A stretch of DNA of 64,000 nt from Bimastos eiseni. Taxonomy: Eukaryota > Annelida > Clitellata > Crassiclitellata > Lumbricidae. Location: positions 12,252,829 to 12,316,828 of the forward strand of contig OY365813.1 of the NCBI GenBank assembly GCA_959347315.1, given 5' to 3'. The notes under the pieces are model-generated. The model was not told where the DNA came from, made no database searches, and was given only the letters and a program-made list of their open reading frames with translations. A program made the position numbers and the translations under genes. Every line of letters begins with the position of its first letter. The first letter of the stretch is position 1. This document shows, piece after piece, positions 49,782-62,934 of the stretch.

Positions 49782-52555
49782 ATTTCTAATACTTCTTCCA
49801 ATCACCGTGGAATCTGTTGATATAGAGAAATTTTCTGTGACCAACGCGGCAACCGCTAAATTAAACTCATATACATTCAAACTTCATTGTGAATGGATAC
49901 TCAAAATAAAATTTTTTGAATCCAATTCAGATCTTAATAAGTTTTTAATTTTTATTGATAATTAATATTTTATTGGTTAAAATGATAATGAGCCAGATTG
50001 AATGCTCCTCTGTTGTTGCAGCAATGATTACGCCTACAAATTGTGGTTCTGTTAGCTGTTAGCCCTAGGCTACATGAATAGTAGCTGACCCATTTTATTA
50101 TTTGCTGACCTAATTTATCCGATTTTTTAGTCGTTGAACTGAGTTTTCTCTCTCTCTGTGTTACTATGCATGCGGGTGCATCAACGCTCAGGCATAATAC
50201 ATAGGACGTTCAACATTGAGGTGAGCTATCAACGTTCGATGTATACTGTGTCTCCTCACTGTGGTGACGCTTTCGAAGCCAGCTCAATCAATCACGACGT
50301 CAAACTCAGAACAACTGTAGGAGAGCTTCGATACTCTTTTAAAGTGTTAAGCGGTTGCTGTTAAATAGATCTTAACGTTAGCACTACTTGTTTTCATCCA
50401 AGACAACGGAACTGTAAAACAGAGTTCAAACTTAATTCACCTTTTACCGTAAGTCTGGTAAAACAACATCCAAAGGTGCGGGACATAGAAACGATTAAGA
50501 ACCACCTGATGTCGCATATTTGTTGTATAAAAAAGTGTAAATGGTAGGCCTACTTTAATTTACTAACAAGTTGAATGCTTTGGATTAAATTTTAAGTGCC
50601 CTATAGTAGCTATTACTTTTTTATATTCATGACAAATTTTCACCAAAATTATGATAACGATTACCATTACCAGGCCTATTGATAACGAAACAACGACAAT
50701 GCTGTTGACGATGATGATGAGATCAGCAAAGGTGAGGACAACAGGAGAAAGAATGATAATGTAGCTGATTAAGGATACTGCTTACAATGTTACTTGCCTT
50801 CCTTTCTCCTAGCTCCACTGATGACTTCACGCATTAACATATGAAAGGACACCGGTAGAAAAAAAGGGAACTATATGCAATGTAGCATAAACGACAGTGG
50901 TCACAGCTCGTAGCCATGAAGCGTACTTCCGTGTAGTTCCCAACTTCCGTGTCAATAGGCTGCTGGCCCTAAATGGAAATGACTAATTCGTGTTTTCTAC
51001 TTGATAAGCCGTGTCCTACATGATTTGCCAGCACTTAGAATTATGGCTTTGCAGTAATGTTATTACACGCCGACGACGTGTATGAAATTAATTATCACAA
51101 TTAGCAGGACACGATCTGTTCTGAGCTTAGCTAAGTTTCATCCACCCATTATGAAGCACCATTAGAGGTTCCTAGTCTTTTCGATGGACCACACCCCTGG
51201 AAATATTGACCAATGTCCATACCCTAACAGAAGTATTATCACATTTGAAGACGCATACCTGAAATAGTTACTTGTTGAGCCACTATTGAAACTTATGCTT
51301 ACGAGTCTTAGGTTTACAGACGTACAATGTTACATGGAAATAAACTTACAATCTTAGGGTCTGGCCATACTTACACAATGAAAGCTCAACAATTTACACT
51401 TACTCAGTGGCTTATTGGTTTGACGGTTCACCTTATAAAAGCGGCTTTGAGTTTTCTTTTAAAAATGCTCACTGTGTATTGATGTGAGAGAAGTCATAGA
51501 TGCAGTGTTAAGTTAACTGTCATCGACTTATGCTTTGTCATTAGAAAACGTCTTCTAACAAATCGATATTATAAAACTAATTAAGAACAAAACGATCATT
51601 TTTTATATACAAGTGCTTCATAAGTCCATTGGCATGCCATGTGTTCCTGGCAATAATTATATTCAAGGTAGAGCTTACATTTCAACCATTGGAGGATCTC
51701 TAGATTTACGAGAACCTCTTAGGGAGGACCTGTTCTGAGGCCTGTGGCTGCTATGCGAAAGGGCCCGAAATTCATCCGCCATGGGTCCCAGAGAAAGTCA
51801 AGACCCTTAGGCGATAGTAAAATGACTAAATGCGCAACATAAGGTGGACAGCTGAGCATGAATTATAATAATTATCATGTCAACAGCTCCAGTCGATGCT
51901 AATGACGACTTGCCGCTGCCAGGATATTTATCAACCGAAATCGCCCACTTCATCTAAATTCTAATCGTCATAATGGAAGCATAATTACTACCGCATGCAT
52001 GTACAAGATACTAGCAACTTGATTAGGCATCACATGCGCTTCGATATACATGAAACTGGTAGGGATAATTACCAAGGCTCAGCAGGATACACGCTCAACT
52101 TATGTAGTGTTTGTAATGGCTCGAATAGCAAGGACATGAGATGACAATCCAAAGTAATGAGGGACATTTTATAAGACTGTGCTTCGCAAAACGATTGGTC
52201 ATGAAACCATGTTTGAATATTATCTGCACCAGCGCAGTTGACTAGAGGTCAAAAAATACATATGCGCTATATAAACAGGCCCGCCGTCAGAAATGTTGGG
52301 ACCCTACAGGCCTACAGAGCAATTTCACACTAACAGAAGATAAATTTCGGGCACTAGTCAGAGAGATGTCGGTGCCTTTGGGCGCATTATTCACGGGTCC
52401 ACATGTATACATTTGATAGAAGCTTCGCCATGATGGACTGGATGCCAGAAGGCGATTCACTCTTCTGGCAAAACGACAACTTGTAACTATTTTTATCATT
52501 TCATAATTCATAATGAATCGTTTTGAATTACATTCGATATTATAAAAATTATGTC
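49782..52555. other. no gene seen
   Basis: The 5' flank of receptor A and AT-rich DNA. A plus-strand frame at 50158-50364 has no motif or splice support. No promoter element was recognised. Confidence 0.45.
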
Positions 52556-52559
52556 ATTA

Positions 52560-52720
52560 ATCACTTGTCTGAGTCGAGTCTATCATGCGTCTGAATTAAG
52601 TAAATCATGTGTCACAATCCAGTTTATCATGTGTCTCAATCCAGTTAGTCACGAGTATGATGAATCTAGTTAATCATGTGTGTGAATCTAGTAGAACATG
52701 TGTCCGAATTTAGCAGACTT
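52560..52720. repeat. degenerate ~22-24 bp tandem repeat
   Basis: Six or so diverged units around 'caatctagttaatcatgtgt', recognisable by repeated TCATGTGT(C/G)T and AATC(T/C)AGTT strings. Confidence 0.65.
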
Positions 52721-52784
52721 TAGAATTATTACAATATAATACAATACAACCGAAATATGATATTGTCCTTCTAACAATCAGCTC

Positions 52785-52941
52785 AAAGTGCACACACGCC
52801 TCGATGGCAGTTGTAATTGTGTGCGAAAGACTTGCTCAAGGTCCCTACACAGTGACTCCTTGGACAAGGATCGAACCCATTCACTCAGCGCACACTGAGC
52901 GTTACAGGCCGACCGCTCTAACCAATCGGCCACCGTGCCAC
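52785..52941 (-). mobile_element. tRNA-derived SINE, minus orientation
   Basis: The complement reads GCACGGTGGCC, then an A-box TGGCCGATTGGTTAGAGCGG (52932-52913) and a B-box GGGTTCGATCC (52878-52868), spaced as in tRNA genes. It is followed by the 'accttgagcaagtctttcgc' tail shared with 21508-21665. The head is not a clean tRNA: the acceptor stem and 3' half do not close, so it is a SINE and not a tRNA gene. Confidence 0.75.
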
Positions 52942-52944
52942 ATG

Positions 52945-54660
52945 AGATGCTACTTGAATACCTGAGCAATATTTAGTATATATCATACATTATATCTTAA
53001 CAAAGTGCCCGAGTTTTGTCTGCTTTGAACCGTGTTTTTGTTGGTTGCATTGGCTTATGGCCTCTTCCTGAAACGAGATGCCGGAATTCACCGAGATTGA
53101 CGACTTAATTATTAGTAATAAGACTCAGCCTGTATCGTGCTTTACAGTAGGCCTAGTTGCTGGAGTGCTTGCTCTAATACCAACATATGGACCTATATAG
53201 ATAAGCATATATGCATACACACACAAATAGGCCTACATGACTATTAGTCTGATTCTTGCATGCACACATTCATTGAATATGAATTTAGAGCAGGTACAAA
53301 ATATTGTGTTGCACTACATGTAGGCCCATGAATTCTAACTTGTAATTTAATATATATCACATCATTTATTAGTTAAATACAGACATTTACTTGCATGAGT
53401 TAACATTCTTCTGTGCTACGTGTTATATGTATCCAGACATTTATGCCATGAAATACTATATTTTTTTTTACATAATACAGCTTTGACACAAATGGATATT
53501 TAAAACGAACAAACCCCTACCTGACGTGGCTATGTGAGATTTTTTAATGCAGAATCATACAAATGATTACATCCATGCATACATACTTAAAATAATCGAA
53601 TATCGAAATTGGCAAATGATTTCAATGTTCTGTAATGCTAGTAAGCAATTCATGAATGTAAATATTCTCTAATGCAAGTCAGATATTACAAATTATTTGA
53701 TAAATATCAATCTAAAATTCAAATCGCATTATTGCATTATCTTTCTCAAATAGCAACAACTGTTCGTGGCAAATAAAATTGCAAAGAATAAATTTAATAT
53801 ATTTGAATAATATTAATAATTTTTAATAGATGAACGAACAAACTTAGACTTTCTCTATTCATGAAGCCTTTAGAATAAAAAGATTAAATAAACAATATAA
53901 GTTTTGCTGAAAATGAAGAACCTATTAGCAAGCTTAAAATACATTTTTAATTAAATGATTGAGTAATTAATAGAAAAACCAAAGGGTTACAAATATTATA
54001 GGCACGTGAGACTTATAAAGTATTGTTGAGGTGTCAGGGTCAAGGCCGTCCCATTCCATCGATTATGTTACATGCGGGTAATTTGTCAGAGCATAGTTAT
54101 TCAGCACCTCGATTAAACGGCAGAATAAATAAGACCAAACCGACCACATTTTGCGAGAATTACGGACAGAATTTTGACGGTGCAAACTAAACATGAAACA
54201 TTTGGCGCTAGTAGTATCTTAAATAACTTAAAATTAAATCTCAAAATGCTACAAGTCATTAGAAACATAGCTATATAAAGCTAGCTGCTACTGAATGCCA
54301 ACTAGCGTGTTAAATCTGAAGCCGAAAGAAAGTAATGGTCAATAGAGGAAACATTGCAAAACGTGTTATCCGCTGAAACATCTTCTCTCTCGTTGTTCTC
54401 GTCAAAGAATAGAAGCGTCTTTCTTTTAGCTCTTAGAATCCGTTGGATTTTCAGTGATAGTGATTTCTCTGAAAATCAGAGCATATGAAAGTAATAAATG
54501 TCTCTAATCAATCTAGTAGGCCTACATTACCTCACATAAACCCCTACTTCGCTGCCTCTTCTGCCCACTGTTTGCCTTCTTTTCTTCCTCGAGTCGTCAC
54601 AATCTCTTATATATCCGCTCGCAATTGTTTCGTGTTTTGAGTTGAATCAGTAAGTTTCCG
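52945..54660. other. no gene seen
   Basis: Very AT-rich DNA with no open frame of note, between the SINE and the hAT transposase remnant. Confidence 0.5.
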
Positions 54661-54665
54661 TCATC

Positions 54666-56831
54666 ATGGCAAATTTTTTTCCTGTTCACTCGCTGGTAAA
54701 GCGGAACTGTTACGTATCGGACCAAGGAAATTTCAAGGACCTTTTCCGAAAACAGGGACAAGCGATCGTTTCAGAATTCTTGGTATGACAGATTTATGTG
54801 GCTGGATTACAGTGAGGAAAATGACGGGGCTCAATGTTTCTACTGCAGCCTGCTGAAGCCATCTGTTGGAAAAAATGATGAATTCAAGCTTGGAACAGTT
54901 AATAGCTGGCAAAAGTTTTTAGAAGAAGCAAAAAAAACACGAAGTGTCAGCAGATCACATACGCTGATACAACGATGCCAACAGCATAATTATTTCAAGC
55001 GAAAACTGTGAAGACACTGTTCGAGAAAATCTCGTCAAATGCAGTGACTTAGAAAAGGAACGAAACAGAAAAGGCATTAAAATAATGTTTTCTGTCGTTC
55101 GATGGCTTGCGAAACAGAACATATCCTTTCGCGGACACGCAGAAGTTGATGGAAATTTTCACAACTTTCTACGTACTTTTAGAGAATTTATGCCAGATCT
55201 CGATAGATTCATGTTTGCATGTCCAAAAAATGCAACATATATGACTTGGAAAATTCAAAACGATTTTATTCAGATGATTGATAATCTAGTCATGGATGAA
55301 ATACTCCAGGCCATAATCCAGAAAAAAGGCCGTATAGTGTTATAATGGACGAAATGACAGATTCAAGCACAAAAATGCAGGTCGCAATCAGCATTAGACA
55401 TACAAATGATAACACTGGTATCCCAGAAGATAATCTGATTGCTATGATTGAGTCGCAATCATCAACTGGAGAGCCACTGTCGGATATACTTCTGGATGTA
55501 CTACAGCAATTGGGTTTGGATCTAAACAATTTGGTTGGTCAAGGATATGACGGTGGTTCAAATATGAGAGGAGACATTCAGGGCGTGCAAGGTCGAATCA
55601 GAGCAGAATGTCCAAAAGCATTGTATACCTGGTGTTGGTTACACAATCTACATCCTGTAGATGAAAGTGGTGTTGAAGACGATGAGGGGAGGACTATGTA
55701 GGGTCCGGGGGACTCTATAGGGTCCGGGGGACTCTATAAGGTCCGGGGGACTCTGTAGGGTCAGTCTGAGTTTTAGTAAGAGTTCAGTCTGTATATTCGA
55801 TGATGTATGAACTTTCCGTGTATTCTGTTCGCTGCTGGTGAGAAGAAACGTTGTTAAACTCTTCGGACTGTGTTTCTTCTTCTGCCGAAATATACTTCCT
55901 CGCCGTCTGATCCTGCCATCGACCGTCAAGGGGGCTGTCGCTGTTGAAACTGTTGCGAAGACCTTTGCCAAAAAGCCAGGCCTACTACGCGGACATTTAG
56001 CAAGAGGGAAATTCGGCCTCCTGGGGTACAACAGAATAGAAGGAGGTAGTGGAGTCTTCCCCGGGGCGTGTTGACATATCCTGCTGCTGCCTGGCAAGCG
56101 CCCGAAGTCGAACGAAAAGGAGGTTCGCCATACTTCGTTCAGAAGACGAATACAAGAAATTGCTGGCCAACACAAATACTTCGTCTGGCTGCACTGATGA
56201 CATCATTGACAGTTCATCAAGGACAAAACACATGCGCTGTATGCCAGGCAATTTAATTGACTCGGTAACTATGCATGTGATGCCCATTTGGTCTACAGCG
56301 GAACGCAATAATCCATGTCTTCAACTACGTGAGTACTTTGAAATTTTCGACTTGGTCAAAGAACAACTTGCAAGTCATTTCAACAACCCGGCTTTAGGTG
56401 CTCTATTGACCCTTCAAAATGGAGAAATGACAGAGGAACTTAGTCAGCAAGATTCAGAAACTGTTGAGCGACAACTAGACTTCACAGTTGCAGGATTGCG
56501 TTCTGATCGATCCTCTGTAGGCCTAGATTGTCATTTGGAACTAAGCGAATTATTTCGATATACAAAAATTCAGCCAGCGTTGCATTATATGCTGGACAAG
56601 GCCCTTACCCTGCCAGTCACATCGTGTTTTGCAGATCGAGCATTCTCTAGGCTTCGTCTCATAAAAAGTCATCTGAGAACAACTATGTCTGACACACGAT
56701 TGCAAAGTCTACTGAGACTGTCTGCTAACAAGGTGACGGCATCGGCTATATCACTGGATAAAAACTGCTTAGCCAATTTACAAAACAGAAAGAAAAATTA
56801 TTTTTTAAAGGCTTTTCATTTGAATAACTGA
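54666..56831 (+). pseudogene. broken hAT-family transposase (TTF-zinc-finger/ZMYM1-like class)
   Basis: Successive plus-strand pieces match the order of hAT proteins with an N-terminal TTF-type finger. A WLDYSEENDGAQCFYC finger block lies at 54796-55011. An R-W-L-A-K-Q..FRGH block and pkn..Y...IQN helices lie at 55085-55345. The first catalytic region, MDEMTDSSTKMQVAISIRH, starts at 55345, and GQGYDGGSNMRG lies at 55543-55578. The C-terminal dimerisation block (LPVTSCFADRAFSRLRLIKS) ends the 56049-56831 frame. There are frameshifts near 54770 and 55010 and an in-frame stop at 55343. From about 55650 to 56060 the expected middle of the protein is replaced by unrelated sequence. Terminal repeats were not found, so the element's ends are unknown. 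Confidence 0.8.
55700..55760. repeat. 19-bp tandem repeat, three units
   Basis: Three units of 'agggtccgggggactctat' with minor changes lie at the start of the foreign segment inside the hAT remnant. Confidence 0.85.
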
Positions 56832-57600
56832 CTTCTCAACGAGCCAAAAGCCTACCGACGAAATCTCGATTTGTCAAAGAAATCCTTATCCAGAGATAGA
56901 TTTTTTCAGTTTTTCTTGGTTGCAATTGTGGACCAAGTTTTCTGAAATGTAATAGTTTAACATTTATCTTCCTTGTGTCTCCTATAATCTGATAGTAGTG
57001 ACCTAATTTACGAAACTAATCTGGCGTTGCGTCTCTTTTAATTTTAATAACAAGTATGTGTTTAGCTAGTATTCCAGTCAGGTATACAAAATTTCATGTT
57101 TATGGTTTAACTTGAGTCTGTTGTTATCTCATGACTGCTTTGCAATTTCTAGCACTGTGTGTATATATTATGTCCTAATAAGTATCGTATATATTAAGTA
57201 TCGTAAGTATAAGTATCGTATATATTATGTCCTAATAAGTATCGTTAAATGTAGTGATCGCATTATTAATTTCATTTGATAGTAGCCTACGTGTGTGTTT
57301 AGCTAGTATACCAGTCAGTAAATAAGAACGACCTTAAACATAGGACTAAAACAATGCAAAAAACCAAAGCACAGACTGCCTAATTAATAGTGTTATTGAA
57401 AATGGTGTCGAATATACGGACAGCACCCGCATTGCAAAAATTAGTTAGGCTATAGGACTGTAGACTTTCAGTACGATGCTTCACACGTTCGGCGCTTGCA
57501 ATCTGACCACCCCCCCCCCAGGAAAATGCTCTGGTTGCGACTCTGCATGTGGGGGACCTATATACGTCTGGCTGTATGTTTGCGTGCCTGCATCCTATAT
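56832..57600. repeat. AT-rich spacer with two short duplications
   Basis: 'ttatgtcctaataagtatcg' with flanks occurs twice at about 57161-57241. 'tgtgtttagctagtat' plus 'ccagtcag' occurs at about 57057 and 57294. A C-run lies at about 57510. No gene seen. Confidence 0.6.
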
Positions 57601-57629
57601 GTTCACTCCTGATATACTTTTAACTGAGG

Positions 57630-58225
57630 CGACTCTGTGCCATCAGACGACCGGTCTCTTCCTCTGTCGTCACCACCATATATATTGCATCAGTTTGGCT
57701 GTTCCCGCCTAGACTACTGCAACTCACTTCTAATGGGTAATGGGCCTACCGAAATAGCGTCTTTCTCCCCTTCAATCGGTCTTAAATGCTTCAGATACAT
57801 GTGTGCTCATAGCCCGACTCCCTCGCTTCGTACACATCTCTGTATGCTTGAAATCTTGCACTGGATTGTTTCCTGTAAAAGCACGTATCCACTCAAGATC
57901 CTTTTTATAGTTTCCAGAGCCCAGCTAGGCTGCGCCTCGAGATATCTCTCTAACTATTTGTGAAATCCGTCTTCTGTAACTTCATCTCGTTCTTTGCGCT
58001 CTGTTGATCGTCTTGATTGTTTCGTGCTTAGGACTAAGACTGCCCTCGCCCAACACCAGTTGTGGGTCCATATACTTGGAGTGACCTTCCTCCATCTTTA
58101 AGGACTAAACTAACGACTGGATTCTCTAGAATCGACTTCTCGCTCTTTAAAAGACGTTTCTTTTCCCCCGCAGTTTCTGTGCTGGCAGCGCTTCTGAATA
58201 GTTCCTCTGCGAGAGGCGCTATATA
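57630..58225 (+). mobile_element. LINE C-terminal/3' fragment (L2/CR1/RTE-like)
   Basis: The plus-strand frame contains SRLDYCNSLL, a hallmark just downstream of the RT in many L2/CR1/jockey-type LINEs. Further on, YPLKILFIVSRAQLG..SRYLSNYL corresponds to the 'RI.fKil..vyKa..g.aP.YLsdl' region. The 3' end at 58165-58215 reads 'ctggcagcgcttctgaatag' and ends in GGCGCTATATAG. Heavily eroded and truncated. Confidence 0.75.
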
Positions 58226-58229
58226 GATC

Positions 58230-60010
58230 TAAAGATTCGACAGCTTAAATGTTCCGACGTGTGTGTTTGAAACAAACACGCATACATAATTTCTAGACTT
58301 CGGCCAATATACACACCTACGGCCGCGATCGCATGATCGTGTTATTCCACAGGATAATATCCTATTACTTGCATGCTGAACCTTTCAAATTTGTCGTGCG
58401 CTAAAGTGCGAATAAACAGTTGGTCAAAAAAGGGATATACTTACTTACTTACATATTCAGAGAAGCGCTTGAACTTTGCGAAAGGTCAATTTAATGACGC
58501 AGTATACATATAGATTACGTCTACGTATTGTCTCACGCAGAGCTGCTTGAAATAAGACAGACCATTGACGTCATTAAAAAATAATGGGCGTTCATGGAAA
58601 CGTTGTACAGTAGCATTACATTTTTTAAATGTCACAAATTTTCTGAAAATCTGCAGATATTCATCGAAATTCTTCCTATTTCTGCAGTGATGACAGATGT
58701 TTCGACTGAATCTTCATCGAAGTACAGCAGGTAATCTTAACTTATTATAAAACACTTTTTTGGATCGAAATTTGCAATTTAGAGAACGATGCAACGATTT
58801 GCAGGCCTAGGCTATAATTTTCGAAGAAACGCCTTCTTCGATCACACCCATTATGGCTTCCGTAGGGCCTCAAGAAATAATTTGTATGCTTTTAAATTTA
58901 AGTTGTAGTAATAAAAAAATGTATGCTTGAGTTTTATTTGAATAAGCTATAATATTACAGTGATAGTCAGTGAGTTTTTATACGACAAGCTACATTTTAA
59001 TGATGAGGTTTTTATATCTCATCTTTGAATTTAATTTGATATTTAAATTCAGTCGAATAGGTTGATCAAAGTAGCCTATGCCTTTATAGTTTTGAATTTA
59101 AGTTTATTTATTAAATTTTTTATGATAATTGTTTAAGCCTATATCAAATTAATTCTTTGTCTTATTTTGAGTAAACTAAGTTATCGAGACTCGGTGACTT
59201 CTAAGTGCAACAAATATTTTTTTTGCATTAAACCATTTTATTTGTTGCTTCTGAATGCATCGGAAAACGATTTGCTTCTTTCGACTGGAGCCACGAGGAG
59301 GACGATGATTGAACGGAAGAATCTCGGCCGCAGAGGGTGAATTTTTAATTATGCTGATGTTTCAAATGGGTATATCAGCTTGGCTTATAGGCTTAGGCTA
59401 GTTATGTAAAATGAAAAGTCTTGAAATAGTTCGCAGGAAGTTTAGACTCGATGACTTATAGGACTAATTATAGTTCTAGGCCTTAATAGCGAATACCGGC
59501 AAGCGTATACAGCTATTTAATTAATTTATTTAAAAAGCAGCCATAATTCACTTTGGAGATACTTTAAAAGACGTTCACCTCTAAATAGCATGAATAACTT
59601 ACAGAAAGCTGATGGGTGACTTCAATTATCAGTTTAGCTATTATACACGTAATCTCGAGATTTCTACAGCGTCCACAAATTCCCTAGCACGGCCTCGCTA
59701 TAAAGTAGTTCTTATAATTCCAAAAGGTTGAGTTATAGGTCCTATTGGAAATTTCAAGTGTAGTGGGTTATCTTTCTTGGCATGATTGTATAGACCTAAG
59801 CTCATTGTTTATTTAATAATTGGCTGATACTTAATTGCCAGCTTCAATTCGTCAATAAACTAGTTCATTTTACAATTTGATCTTGCTTATAACGGGTATA
59901 AAAAATTGTAATTTGGAAAGGAGAATAATGCATGTTTGGTTATTCATTTTATCTATAATGTTCCTAACCAAAATACAGAAAATTTATGACAGTAGAATAT
60001 TCATCTTTGC
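58230..60010. other. no gene seen
   Basis: AT-rich DNA with no recognisable coding or RNA gene. Confidence 0.5.
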
Positions 60011-60012
60011 AT

Positions 60013-60180
60013 GCAGAGTGGTTTAGTGGTTGCCTGGTTGGTCTACAATATTGAAGTCGGGCTCATATAACTGCCGGGGCTCAAATTTGATTGGAAATAT
60101 CTGTTAGGAAATGCGCCTCCTAGCCAACTCCTCTGTAATGAGAAGTTCCTAGCATGGAAGACTTGCGTGGAGTTGCTCTC
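60013..60180 (+). mobile_element. tRNA-like SINE, eroded
   Basis: An A-box-like GTGGTTTAGTGGTTGC near the start and a B-box-like GGGGCTCAAATTTGA about 60 bases on are laid out as in a tRNA head. The tail differs from the 21.5- and 52.8-kb SINEs. Weak. Confidence 0.4.
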
Positions 60181-60959
60181 TTAGTGATGTAGACTGATGA
60201 AAGACTGTCGCTCTGTAGTTCTACATAGGTTCTCGTGCACGCTCGATCTTTCTTCCGTTATGTAAATGACAGATTTTTCCGTTATGTAAATGACAGTTTT
60301 TTCGTTATGCAAATGACAGTTTTTATGCCCGTTATAAGCAAGAACAAATTGTAAAATGAAACTTTTAACCGTTGGAGATTTATTCACTCACAATACCCTA
60401 ATTATTAAATATAAAAAGCGACAAGAAAACCATAAAAATAGGACAGATTTGGAGGCACTGGTGAGCAATGAGCACCAAATAGGTTTTGCCCCAGGTTTAG
60501 AACTAGGACCGTTGCCACCTGCCCCGACTTGTTACACCTCTGGTACCAATTAATGTACAGAATAGATAGGTCAAGCTATAACACTCTGACTTGCTGTGCA
60601 CCGAATGCGATGCACAGGCCTACTGTTGTTGGTGTCCACTACCAACATCAGTAGGCCTTGGGATGGGTTGCTATAGGTGTGGCCTAATAACGTCTAGTGT
60701 CCAATGGCGATTGGCATAGCCCTGCAACGAGTTCCCTTACATTTTAAAAATTTTGGACTTCATAAACCCAGACAACGCTAGCATACAGTCTATGCATGTA
60801 GGTCTAAGACATTTTTAACCTGTAGGCGTTTACATTATTTTCCTTACAATGTTTTATCGACTTTAAGAAATTCAATTAAAGTGCTATGTAAATTTGCACA
60901 ACATCAGTGTATCGATAAATTACACAGGTCAGAGAACTCCGGCAGTTTTGATACTTCCC

Positions 60960-61335
60960 GCCTTGCCGCCTGTCAGCTCTATCAACTCTGGCACCGTCAA
61001 TCCCTGACAGGTCGTTTCTTCTGAAGTCAGTATACTTTCTATATGTTCTAGATATCTGTCCCGACTTTTAATCTGTTTTTGAATCTTTCAATTCAATTCC
61101 AGGACTGGAAGTTCCGTAAGACATGGCACCGTCGCCACTGACACCGCAAATCTGTTATCTGATATGTGGCTCTAGCTGTTGCTCTCGAATTGTATTCGAG
61201 GACAACAGCTAGTCCGTCCGCCTGTCAGCTCTGGTACCGTCAATCCCTGACATGGTCATTTCTTCTGACCGTCAGTATACCTTCAATATGCTCTCTGCCA
61301 GGACTTTAATCTGTCTTTGGATCTTTCATTTGCTT
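60960..61335. repeat. direct duplication of ~125 bp with a hairpin between copies
   Basis: 60965-61090 is repeated at 61215-61335, sharing 'cgcctgtcagctct', 'accgtcaatccctgaca', 'tttcttctga', 'gtcagtata' and 'tttaatctgt'. Between them, 61172-61190 and 61194-61212 form 19-base inverted arms with two mismatches around a 3-base loop. Confidence 0.75.
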
Positions 61336-61356
61336 GCCTCGAGACCTTCGATGCAG

Positions 61357-61827
61357 TGAAGCACTGGAGAGTGACCCTTGCCACTCGATGGATCACAATT
61401 CCGGACAGGAACGATGAAGACGATCCAGTTGACCGACTCTCGTGGATGCAGCTAGGTTAGTTTGAGTTTTTATAAAGCTTTAAGACGAATCCGATAGATT
61501 GGTTGTTGATTAATTTTTCAAGCTGCATAGAAAATGCTAATGACCTGGTATCGATCAAGATAATATTATCCAGATTTATCTATGTAATATTATCCAAATT
61601 ATCTAAGCATGCGTTAGGCCTCGCTGCCATTAATTGTGATTCCCCCTTCTCTTTTCTTTGCCGCCACCTGCATGCCGCTCTTCTTTCTATTTACTCCTGT
61701 AGGCCCTATCTATACACTTGTGGCGTAAGACTATCACTTTCAACTTGCATGTTTACAGTATTCTGGCTTTCTGTTTTCGGTCTGTTGGAGTTATGGTGGA
61801 TCGTACATTGGATAATGCATTTTGATG
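61357..61827 (+). CDS. two candidate exons of an unmodelled gene
   Basis: 61357-61455 (acceptor GATGCAG, donor CTAG|GTTAGT) and 61759-61827 (acceptor TTTACAG, donor GATG|GTGAGT) are both open and both phase 1 to phase 1. The first encodes KHWRVTLATRW..., then an acidic DRNDEDDPVD stretch. The second encodes about 23 mostly hydrophobic residues, which could be a membrane segment. A 3' open segment at 62242-62404 (after TTTTAG) reads openly only in a different phase. No family recognised; low confidence. Confidence 0.25.
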
Positions 61828-62496
61828 GTGAGTTCACTTGAATTAAGTGACCATGGATCGATGTCTCTGACAATAAGAGTGACATCGACGCTAAAGAATG
61901 TATGTGTGTGTATGCATTAGGTTAATTTTTTAGCGCCTTATAGGAACCTCTCGAAGGCGCTACGCCTCTCGAAGGCGAATCCATTGAGTTAGATTCTGTT
62001 AACAACTTAATATTTTAATACTGTCATTCTCCGATTTCAGTGTAATAAGTTTTACTTTATATCTCTTAATTTCTATTTTCTTTCATTTCTTAATTCGACT
62101 CTGTCTTCTTTTTAGCGTTCTCTTTTATTGCTGCCTTTTTTATAGATTGCTGTGAATGCACGGATGTTTAAGATCCGTGGTTTTTCATTGTCTCTGTTGA
62201 TTGTCTTCACACATCAACAATTCATTAACTTACAATTTTAGATACCTAGATACATCGGTAGAGAATGGCCAACCGTATGCAAATCTGCTGCCAAGTCTTG
62301 AAGAGCAAGTGCTGCCACCTGCCCACCTTACATGCAGCACACGATGTCATTACGAACAGCAAGATCTGCTGCTTCTGTCGAACGAATCGATTTATTTAGT
62401 CTGAAATTAAGAGATCATCATCATGGAGTTCAAAGATAGTTCGGTGTTGACCTGAGGTCTGCGATCAACACACAACTGCCTTCTAAGTCCATGCTT

Positions 62497-62530
62497 GAGA
62501 AATGTGATAGCCAAATGCATCACATTTCTC
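62497..62530. repeat. perfect 12-bp inverted repeat
   Basis: GAGAAATGTGAT at 62497-62508 and its exact complement at 62519-62530 surround a 10-base loop. No adjacent gene. Confidence 0.8.
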
Positions 62531-62934
62531 TGTAGGGCCTTAGAATCAAAGTAAATGCATTTGGGTAGTCCATTCACGGCAAGTCTCTCAAGCAGTTTTA
62601 CTTTCCATTTTCACCTTATGACTCGAAGGTAACCAAATCGTTACGTATCATTAAGCCCTTTCGCGCTTTCTAATGACAAAAGTGATTATAAATCTCTGCT
62701 TCGTAGAAATTCCAATCGCTGGCTTATTTTTACTATATCTCTCGTTCTCAATACTCTCTGTGCATCTCCCTTATTATTGTTTTTTTAGAGTTATACTTTC
62801 AGTTTCATGCTTGTTGAATCTTTGTCAACATAACCACTTTAGTCGTCACACTAGTATTTCTTCTATTTGTCTGTCTTTCTAATTACCAGTTTATCTGGCT
62901 TTGTCTATATATGTATAGGCCTATATGTATATCT

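Noticed and set aside
52868..52941. A tRNA gene on the minus strand
   Set aside because: A and B boxes are present, but the acceptor stem does not pair and a SINE tail follows.
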